Origin: Isohypsibius dastychi
Taxonomy: Eukaryota > Tardigrada > Eutardigrada > Parachela > Isohypsibiidae
Reading direction: 5' to 3'
DNA length: 13,369 bases
Assembly (NCBI GenBank): GCA_034696485.1
Contig: JAQIWT010000966.1
Span: forward strand, 1-13,369
Made by a program: the position numbers and the translations under genes. Positions 1-7,233 of the stretch are shown piece after piece. A model generated the notes under the pieces. That model had not been told where the DNA came from. It did not search any database and saw only the letters and a program-made list of their open reading frames with translations. The first letter of the stretch is position 1. Every line of letters begins with the position of its first letter.

Positions 1-691
1 CCTGCCTCTTTTCTTTTTGATTTTCTGAACAATTCAGATTTCAAACCTTATTTAAATCAAAGTGACGGGGAAATATTGGAGTTTTCGGCCGCTTTATAGC
101 TCGTTCTGTAGAGAAAAATTCTTAGAGCTTATTTCCAGAACTTCAACCACCTACCCTGTATCAAACAATAGTTATTAACCGACAAAATATTTCAGTGCCT
201 ATTAAAATATGATATAACGCTTTGATCTTTCTGAATTTCTGGAAATAAGGTCTATGAGTGTGCCGCTTTCTCCAGACTAAATATCAGTGCATTTGGTTGC
301 TCGTGTGATTTTAAAACGGTCGGAGAAATATTCGTCAGTAAAACCGCGTTATTTCTGCAGTGCAGAAATCATGCGTTTTTTGAGTGTTTGTGACACAGAC
401 TATGAACATTCATGGAAAAAAATATTGAAAGCCTTTTTGCGCGCATTTTGAACTTCATGAGATATTTGAATTCTACGCTGACCCCCCCGCTTTTCCAGAG
501 AAGCGCCCCTTAAAGTTTGGAAATACATTCACCGAAATCGATCGGTGAAAGCAACTTCTGGTAAGTTCACCGGGAAATCGGAAAATCGGATGGTTCTACA
601 AGCCGACCAAAGTTTCCGATTGTCCAATCGAACAACTTGACATTATGGTCAGCGGCTACAGTCTTGTAATGGTCATACTCGGTTTTCTGAG
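1..691. other. Non-coding stretch upstream of the first gene copy
   Basis: I see no convincing gene here. It contains an imperfect inverted repeat (arms 123-144 and 233-254) and a 9-bp palindrome centred on 360 (351-369). A pyrimidine-rich acceptor (TTTTCCAG, ending 498) and a strong donor (GTAAGT at 561) bracket a 62-nt stretch, 499-560. It is open in a frame and phase that would join the exon starting at 692, reading EAPLKVWKYIHRNRSVKATS. This is a possible upstream exon of that gene, but no clear matching exon was found beside the inverted paralogue, so it stays tentative. Confidence 0.35.
123..254. repeat. Imperfect 22-bp inverted repeat
   Basis: The arm at 123-144 is the reverse complement of 233-254 at 20 of 22 positions. 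The core CTTATTTCCAGAA / TTCTGGAAATAAG (13 bp) is perfect. The 88-nt spacer has no open frame of note. It could be a remnant of a small foldback element or chance; I saw no target-site duplication. Confidence 0.5.
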
Positions 692-1192
692 GTGACTGGA
701 GTGAAATCAATCCAGAACAGCTGGCGAAGTTCGCAATATCGGGATGTGCTGGGATAGCGTTCATGACATTCTATTCGCCTGGGACTCAGAGGCATCAAAC
801 TGAGGTTGTGTGCCGATGTAAGCATATGCGTTATCAACGTAACAGCACCTCTAAAATGCAATCTCCGCCACTTCAACACATGAAAGGTGTGACATATTCT
901 TTATGCGTCGCCATTGCTAAAGCGAGGCGTGAAATATGTGACTGCAAGCTACCCACGACTGAACTGCCCTTAATTGGTCTCTACTCCGGTAGCAATTGTA
1001 CCGACATTGACCAGCTGCCTGAGCCAATGGAAAAACAGGATTCTGATCTTGACATTCAAGGTAAAAACGAAGTTGTTACCAAAATCAGTGGTTTTTCACG
1101 GACTGAAAATTTTCGCAGTCTCAGTTGCCTTGAATCTTCTTGGGAAAAGAGGTCTACCCGGGCTTCTGCTTTTTCTGATTGTATTGCGCTAG
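692..1192 (+). CDS. Unrecognised cysteine-containing protein, plus-strand copy (last two exons)
   Basis: I do not recognise this family. Exon A is 692-1060 (369 nt). It is preceded by an AG at 690-691 and followed by a GT donor at 1061, with phase 1 at both ends. It encodes about 123 residues, starting GDWSEINPEQ and containing ISGC, VVCRCK, SLCVAIAKAR and ICDCKLP, with two CxC motifs. Exon B is 1119-1192, after a 58-nt intron ending TTTCGCAG. It encodes SVALNLLGKRGLPG and then a hydrophobic end, LLLFLIVLR, before TAG. The call rests on the inverted copy at 1949-2417, which keeps exon length, phase and intron position at about 70% amino-acid identity with mostly synonymous DNA changes. The cysteines suggest an extracellular domain and the hydrophobic end a membrane or lipid anchor; both are inferences. 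The 5' exons are unresolved, so no start codon or signal peptide can be assigned. The ATG at 763 lies inside the conserved exon and is probably not the start. Confidence 0.72.
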
Positions 1193-1833
1193 TTTGAGTT
1201 TGTTTTCACTCTCTTGTTACCTCCTGCTGTTTTTTTTTCTAATGTATTCTGTACGCAAGTTTCCCTCAGTAAAGCAGGTTCATCGCCCTCATAGCTTTGC
1301 AGACCGCAATCGTCTACTCGAACTTGTTCAGTTTCAATACAAAAAACACCTGGAATCATGGTAAAAGTGACACGAAAGATCAACCCAAATGGAAGGGAAA
1401 CATGGAACTTAGCATTCTCTGGACCGCAACGAACCCGTCAGACTGTTTTCCCTGGAAAACCTTTTTTGGGAAACCATTTGCAAGGTTTACCTCCAAACGA
1501 AAATCTGAGAGAAAATTATTTCAAAACGTTCTCTGGCACATCTCACTTTCAGTGACAATACAGAGATACAGTCAAACTTAAGAGACAGTGTAATCTGGAA
1601 TAAGAGGTGAAACTCCCTAGGCTCCGACAGAATTGAAGTGCTCCCTTACAATCTTGGGTATATTTTGGTGTCCTTGACAGTTGGCCAAACTGAGTTGGCC
1701 GATCCTCCAGTGTTGCAGTATCCCGCAAATTTGCTGCATCTCATTCCAAAAATTACATGTTGCAAGATCGATGTACAGATATCGACACAGCAGGGTCAAG
1801 TGGATCTGAGAAAACGAGCAGGCTTCTTTTAGC
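1193..1833. other. Non-coding spacer between the two convergent gene copies
   Basis: This is the 3' flank of the plus-strand copy. It holds several short open frames, the longest starting at 1297 and 1358, but they lack paralogue support, domain similarity and splice context. No AATAAA signal is evident close to the TAG at 1190-1192. I see no other feature until the foldback hairpin at 1834. Confidence 0.5.
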
Positions 1834-1929
1834 TGTACGTCTCCGCCATTATTTATCGTACACCCCCTCATATAATAGAACATGTTAAGTCTATGAAGGG
1901 TGTACGATAAATATTGGCGGAGACGTACA
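1834..1929. repeat. Near-perfect 32-bp foldback hairpin
   Basis: The left arm, 1834-1865 (starting TGTACGTCTCCGCC), is the reverse complement of the right arm, 1898-1929, at 31 of 32 positions. The loop is 32 nt, 1866-1897. The right arm ends about 20 nt beyond the stop codon of the minus-strand gene copy, so the structure probably lies in that gene's 3' untranslated region. A stem of about three helical turns would suit a pri-miRNA-like hairpin. A small foldback transposon or MITE is the main alternative, although no target-site duplication is visible. Confidence 0.8.
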
Positions 1930-1948
1930 TGATCAAGAGAAGCAAAAC

Positions 1949-2417
1949 TCAGACGAGACTCGCTCTTCCGAAAATATTCACTGCAACTGACGCTACGAAA
2001 AAGCCCATTCAACAAAAATCAGCAAGATGGGTGACAGCTGTACACTACCTTGAATACCATCTTCGAAAACTTGTGACTCCCTTGTTTCGAGCAGCTCATC
2101 AATATCGGTAACAGAGCTCCCAGAATATAAACCAATCAAAGGTAGTTCAACCGTCGGTAACTTGCAGTCACAAACTTCATGTCTAGCTTTTGCCACGGCA
2201 ACACAGAAAGAGTATGTTATACCCTTCATGTATTTAAGTGGTGGAAATTGAACTTTAGCCGTGGTGTTATGTTGGTAACGCATCTGTTTACATCGACATA
2301 CGACCTCTGTTTGATGTCTCTGAGGCCCTGGTGCATAGAACGTCATGAATGCCAAACCAGTGCAGCCTGATATGGCAAAGCGTTTAAATGTTTCCGAATT
2401 GATCTGCGCCCAGTCAC
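1949..2417 (-). CDS. Unrecognised cysteine-containing protein, minus-strand inverted copy (last two exons)
   Basis: This is the paralogue of the gene at 692-1192, on the opposite strand. Exon A runs 2417 to 2049 (369 nt, identical in length). Its acceptor is TTCTTCCAG before GTGACTGG and its donor is CAAG/GTAGTG. It encodes a domain starting GDWAQINSETFKRFAISGC and keeps VVCRCK, CVAVAKAR, VCDCKLP and ELPLIGLYSGS. A 56-nt intron (2048-1993) ends TTTCGTAG. Exon B, 1992-1949, encodes SVAVNIFGRASLV and then stops at TGA. Aligned to the plus copy, this TGA falls before the hydrophobic end, whose DNA is still recognisable beyond the stop (a run of Leu and Ile codons). The product should therefore lack the hydrophobic end. 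Conservation elsewhere argues against an old pseudogene. The upstream exons and start are not resolved; the in-frame ATGs at 2355 and 2346 are internal to the conserved exon. Confidence 0.7.
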
Positions 2418-3143
2418 CTGGAAGAACACCGGTAATTGACTTTATGAAGCTGGTAAGTAGTTCACCCTCTCCACTGTGGCAACCAGGGGAATTCGGTGAG
2501 GTCTATACTTAATGGCGTTCATTGCTGCATTCGATATTGGTTCTATAATTCACCAATTAAATGTGGTGGACATGGTATCCAAGATCTTTAGCGCGAATAT
2601 TATCTGGGACCTTAGGCTTGGGAGTTTCTCCTTTCCTTGAAAACTGTGTCTAGGTTTCCGGTTCCCCTCTGTTCGAAAACACCGCTCACTTCTATTTCAC
2701 TTCACCTTGAATTTTACCTTTAAATTCGAAACCGTGAGGAATCAAAAATACAAAACGTTTTGGCACGATAATCTGTTGGAAATGTGTATAGTCTCCCCTA
2801 TTCATGTTCCTGTATAGCCATAAGCTCTGACCGTCAGTCAAGTGCCGTCATACTCTGTCCTTCGGAAAATCTGGTTCCATGGACGGTGCAAACAGCCTGT
2901 GAGCTAGATTGGGAGAGGGCCGCGTGGTCAGCCGCCCGGTTTTGACTCACCATACATGGTGCCAGTTTATTTGCAAGACGGAAACTGAAAAGAGGATGGT
3001 CGTCACTGGAAAATGTGATCTGAGTTCTGAGTAGGTAAATTGGTCATTGTGTAATCTTGAACTAAACTGATATTTTCGAATTTCCCGAAGATGTCAGCTT
3101 TAACTAGTCCGCTGATCGGTTTTATACCTCTTTCTTCTGAAAT
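2418..3143. other. Non-coding region, no gene seen
   Basis: This should contain the 5' part of the minus-strand gene copy and the 3' flank of the next minus-strand gene. I could not assign an upstream exon: the plus copy's candidate upstream exon has only a weak, frame-broken resemblance near 2550-2600. No repeats or RNA genes were seen. Confidence 0.4.
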
Positions 3144-3713
3144 TTAGAGGAGAATACCCTTTTTCCGTGTCCTACCAGTGCGTTTAAGACTTTGTTCAAT
3201 GAGCAAGCAAGCGAGTTTTTCAAATTCCCACTCGTTCGCCTCAAAGTTCTTGATGACCAGCGAGGATTTGCATTTACCTTTTAAAATCCTAAAAAAAGCC
3301 AACTGAACTGGGAATTGACCATCGTGAGGGTTAATCGTACTATGGTTTAATCGAAGTCAAAATTAAATGAGATGTTCTTACTCACGCCCTATGGCAAAGG
3401 TTGGCGGTAAATAAACTCCTATTGGAAGGTTCTGAAGATGCCCGGGGTACCCCCTCGAATCATTCCATTCTTCAAACATGTGGCTCAGCGGTTGATAGAC
3501 CGTTCCGTGATAACTTGTCTTGTGCTTTTTGAGTTCTATCGTAAAGTCGTAGAGCTCGCCCTTGCTGAATTCGGTCAGATCAAAGTAGGGATCTTCATAG
3601 TCTTTCAAATAAGTATTTGAAAGCCACCAGTTGTTTGGATTAAATCCGGGGTTCGGACAGCTTGTCACTCTCAACAAAACCACAAAAGATAAAGATTGGC
3701 AAAGCTTGTTCAT
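3144..3713 (-). CDS. Hypothetical small protein, possibly secreted, two exons
   Basis: I do not recognise this protein. Exon 1 is read from the ATG at 3713 to 3386 (109 codons plus one base) and ends at a strong donor, GTGAGT. Exon 2 is 3277-3144 after a 108-nt intron; it starts at the AG of TTTTAAAAG and restores the frame, giving 153 residues in total. The N terminus (MNKLCQSLSFVVLLRVTSC) is weakly signal-peptide-like. The body is rich in Trp, Tyr and Pro: NPNNWW, YEDPYFDL, MFEEWNDSRGYPG. Exon 2 encodes KNFEANEWEFEKLACLLIEQ and then a basic tail. The frame stays open for about 45 codons upstream of the ATG without another ATG, so the true start could lie in an upstream exon. The exon 2 acceptor has a poor pyrimidine tract. 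Treat the model as provisional. Confidence 0.42.
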
Positions 3714-5028
3714 AAATCCTGTCAGACATCTGAGCTCAAGCGTAATGTTGAGGGTGATCGTCGCCGAACTTGTTTGCAGCAGGAATATTTCGCTGTTACT
3801 TCGGCAGAGGTTTTGCCAAAGTAAAATTTAGATTTTTACACGATTCGATAGCTCAGAAAGCTCAGTCATCCCTATGGATTCAACAAGTGACGATTCGGAT
3901 TTCCAAGCGAACTAAAAAAGAATGAAGGTTCCAAGTGATGTAGCGCATCAAACAAACAGGCTTGCTTGCTTTGGTTCAAAGGCTTTTGCTTTTTGCAGCT
4001 TGACGTTTTTTTACCAAACAGCAAAAATCATACTTATCCAAAAACATCATTCCAGCTTATGCATACAAAATTCTGAATTTGTCAGATGGCGAGAGAGGTG
4101 CGTTAGAAGATGGAGAGATCGATGTGCATTCCAAGATGACCACTAACACTTCGGTCATCACGACAGGCTGCCCGCCGCCTCAACTGGACCTTAAAGGATC
4201 AGGCTGATCACCTCACTTTTCTCAATCTGCACCCCGACAACAACTCATATTTTTCACAAAGCATTTCCTCTACCGGAAAAGTGGATAGAATTATCGGTCT
4301 GCCCCACTACGTTGTGGGAGCGAAAAGGCGAAGTTTTTTAAAACATGGTATCTAGTGAACGCTTCTGCCAATGTTGGTTGAAAATATACAAGATAGCCCT
4401 TTGTGTGATACCCCTCCTGTTTGTTCGACCGAAGCTGGCTTTGTCTTGATGCACAAAACCCGTGTGAAACCTCAAGGGTTAGTCTAGCACTTTCCAAAAT
4501 ACAATATCATTAATCAAGAGGCGATTGTTTCTAAACGAGCCACCTGTCAGAATGATCATCAAGTATAAGCGCCTTTTCGTGTTACATGTAGTTTATCCGC
4601 TATCTTCGACGAAACAGAACAATCAGTTTTTTCTTCGACCACCCGCCGTGAGGTTCAAGACCTCAATTATAGGGTCGTCTGAATGCCGCTTCGTTATCTG
4701 ATTGGAAGTCCCAATGTACCGATCGTATTGCGTTCACAGAGCACAGAATGGCTGGCGAGTCAGATCTGCTATCAAGTATCAACAGGAAATATTATGAATT
4801 TGGAACTGCGGATTCCATCGGTCGCTGCGACATTGACGTTTTAAATTGGTCATTAGAGAAATTGCTTCACCACAAGCACTTCGACGCGAAGGATCATCAA
4901 TGTGCCGAAAATACTGCGAAGCAGGAACTATGATTTGCTTCGAAAAACAAGCTGTCTTGTGCCAATTGATCATTCCTAAGATCAGCAGATTAGCCTATTG
5001 TCAACAAACAATTTAAATAAACGTGACC
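3714..5028. other. Intergenic region upstream of opsin 1
   Basis: About 1.3 kb with no supported gene. Short open frames at 3922-4146 (+), 4291-4497 (-) and 4748-4933 (+) have no recognisable domain and no splice or paralogue support. The last 100 bases before the opsin ATG contain homeodomain-type words, CAATTGATCATT near 4962 and GATTAG near 4989, of the kind found in photoreceptor promoters. These are short and could be chance. Confidence 0.4.
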
Positions 5029-6439
5029 ATGTCTACAGTGAGCTCCAGTTCCAGAGTTCATCCCCATTGGTCCGAATTTGTCACCTCTGGGCAGCTACCT
5101 CTGTCTGCTTGGGTAAGTGATCAAAGACTTTCCTAGACTCCCCAGTTACAATGGTGTTGTTGAACAGATTTACAACGTCGCCGCAGTTTACGTGACAGCT
5201 CTGAGTATCCTCGGATGTCTCAGCAATGCGGTCTTGTTTACAGTTTTTACAAGGTGAGACGTTCTATTCCATGAAATTTTGATTTCGAACCAACAATTTA
5301 GTTTGGTTAGTCGAAAGCGTCTGCGCACGCCATCAAATCTGCTGGTGGCCAACTTGGCGGTTTCTGACTTCGCACTGAGTGTTATGACCTTTCCGCTGAT
5401 GAGTGTCAGTGCTTTTGCCCGAAACTGGGTGTTTGGAGAAACCGGTGAACAAATGTATACAGAGAACTTAGTTCAAACATAACAAATTTGGCTTCCAGGC
5501 TGTCCGTATTTTGCATTCACTTCTGGGCTCTTTGCCTTCGTCAACATCTTTACGATGGCCGCCATCGCACTGGACCGTTGCTTTTCCATCACAAAATGTA
5601 AATTCTGGAACCTGACGTTCGCTAAAACTTCCGTACTCATATTCACTATCTGGCTATTCGCATCTGCGTTGGTAATTCCCCCACTATGTGGCTGGACGAA
5701 GTACATTCTTGAAAGCATGCAGATCAGCTGCACTTTTGATTTTCTGACGCATTCAGCAGCAAACACCGCATACATGCTTTATATATTCCTGATCGGATTC
5801 ATCTTCCCACTGAGCGTTATAATGACTAGCTATGCTCTTATCATCGTTCACTTCATACGTCACCACAATTTCATGAAAAACTCAAAGGTCATGACTCCAA
5901 AGGGGAGCAACAAATCCGGCACCAGCTCTTCAAGTGGTACAATTAAAAATCCTATCCATGAACTGACTTTTGCAACCCATTACGGCAATATTTCTGTTTT
6001 CGAAGGAAGCGAAAGGAAAGTGGCATACAATTACCGGGCAACTTTAACCTCAGTTATAATTGTTGCCTGCTACGTTTTTGCCTGGACCCCTTATGCGGTA
6101 GTTGCGTTGATAGGAGTCTTCGGGAATCAGGAAACGTTGACTCCATTAATGACGACAATTCCAAACTTCATCTGCAAACTAACGGCAGTTTCGAATCCAG
6201 TTGTATATGCATTCCAGAACAAGGAATTCCGGAAGATGAATCATCGAAAAGCTGGGAAACAACCATTGGCCCGGTTACCTTTGGCTCAAGAAGCTCTGGT
6301 CCAACGAGCTCCTGAATTCCGAAACGCCAAGAAATGTTCATTACCAACTGCTGTGTTAATTTCACCAAATGAGGAGGACTTACGGGAGTACGTTCCAATG
6401 ACCACCTGGATCAAGAATTTCGAAACAGCCGCCGGATAG
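5029..6439 (+). CDS. Rhabdomeric (melanopsin-like) opsin 1, four exons, DRC variant
   Basis: A seven-transmembrane retinal-binding photoreceptor of 414 residues. Exons are 5029-5112, 5168-5253, 5311-5444 and 5499-6439, with intron phases 0, 2 and 1. Visible landmarks: HPHW at residues 11-14; TM1 Asn within GCLSN; LRTPSN and LAVSD leading into TM2; WVFGETGC with Cys103, the TM3 disulfide cysteine; ECL2 SCTFD with its partner Cys179; Glu173 at the bovine 181 counterion position; FAWTPY in TM6 (Trp297); the Schiff-base Lys328 in FICKLTAV; and NPVVY at 334-338. FGETGC, IALDR and AWTPYAVVALIG are typical of melanopsin and r-opsins. Oddities: DRC (127-129) replaces DRY, helix 8 reads NKEFRK rather than HPK/HPR, Phe106 sits at position 113, and there is no N-glycosylation sequon before TM1. 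An alternative exon 3 acceptor at 5300-5301 would add three codons in frame; 5311 is preferred because it gives the same 134-nt exon as opsin 2. Signalling through a G protein at the membrane is inferred from the family. Confidence 0.95.
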
Positions 6440-7233
6440 ATTCTTGCTCTATTACTGAAGAATCAATTATAGTTTTTCTGTTGAGTGAACGGTGAAGTAC
6501 CGACCGCTGCAGAGGTTGAGTCACTACGGAGCGTGAACTGTAAACAGGACACTGGTTTTCAAGCAAGAGTGGCAAAAAGAGATGTTTGGCGTGTTATGGA
6601 AAACAAACAGAATTGAATCAATCTACAATAGTACACAGCTGGTTCTGAATGCACCGTATATGAACCTGCAAGAGGCATATATTCGGTCACGTGGACCTGT
6701 ATAGATGTGCATGGAATGTGTGGAGGGAACGAATTTTGGAATGGGCTCCTTTTTGATGAACTAAAAAACAAACAAGTACAGTCACTTTACGAACAAGCTA
6801 GGATATTTACCATCTCAGATAACTTAGTTGTTTCAAAAGGAGCATGATACTCACGGTTTCAAAGCTATTTTTTATTACCTAATTCTTTGAATGTCCACAG
6901 TTACAGCCTGAGATTGGAACTTGTCACTTAATCGTTACACGGTAATTGGAAGATGAGATGCGTTATCGCTCGGCCAATTTACAGCTCGGGAAATCTCCCG
7001 CTGATGATTATGATAACGAGTCCCACGCACACGTACCTGAAAATGTGGGTCAAGTACGCAGATCAATCTTGCAATAGCCGCATCGCGGGTGAAACCGTTG
7101 AATTACATGATAATTAATATATCGGCAAACAGGAAGCGAAATTGAATGAAAAGGACAACGTGAATCGCACTGCTCATTTTAAATGAAATTTTCTCTTCTT
7201 CAGCATTAACATTGCGTTTCTGTTATCTCGAAA
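6440..7233. other. Spacer between the two opsin genes
   Basis: It holds the 3' flank of opsin 1 and the 5' flank of opsin 2. No AATAAA lies close to the opsin 1 stop. A homeodomain-type TAATTAAT word occurs near 7111. A strong splice acceptor (TTCTCTTCTTCAG, ending 7203) lies 30 nt before the opsin 2 ATG, implying a spliced 5' leader. The open frame at 6559-6771 (-) has no supporting evidence. Confidence 0.45.
7191..7233 (+). promoter_or_regulatory. Splice acceptor and 5' leader just upstream of opsin 2
   Basis: A pyrimidine tract ending TTCTTCAG at 7203 is followed by 30 nt of leader and the ATG at 7234. This fits either a 5'-UTR intron or a trans-splice acceptor. The sequence alone cannot separate the two, and no candidate upstream leader exon was identified. 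Confidence 0.55.

Noticed and set aside
1297-1581. Overlapping open frames downstream of the first gene copy
   Set aside because: Two competing frames of similar length and no counterpart next to the inverted copy.
1617-2015. 132-codon minus-strand open frame
   Set aside because: It runs out of frame through the terminal exon of the conserved gene copy and through the foldback hairpin; paralogue comparison supports the other frame.
4649-4665. tRNA T-arm-like stem-loop (TGAGG, TTCAAGA loop, CCTCA)
   Set aside because: No matching acceptor stem, D-arm or anticodon arm in the preceding 60 bases.
4748-4933. Possible 61-residue peptide gene just upstream of opsin 1
   Set aside because: No signal peptide, domain, splice or paralogue support; an open frame of this length is expected by chance.
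5473-5775. 100-codon antisense open frame across opsin 1
   Set aside because: Antisense to a strongly supported opsin exon with no independent evidence.
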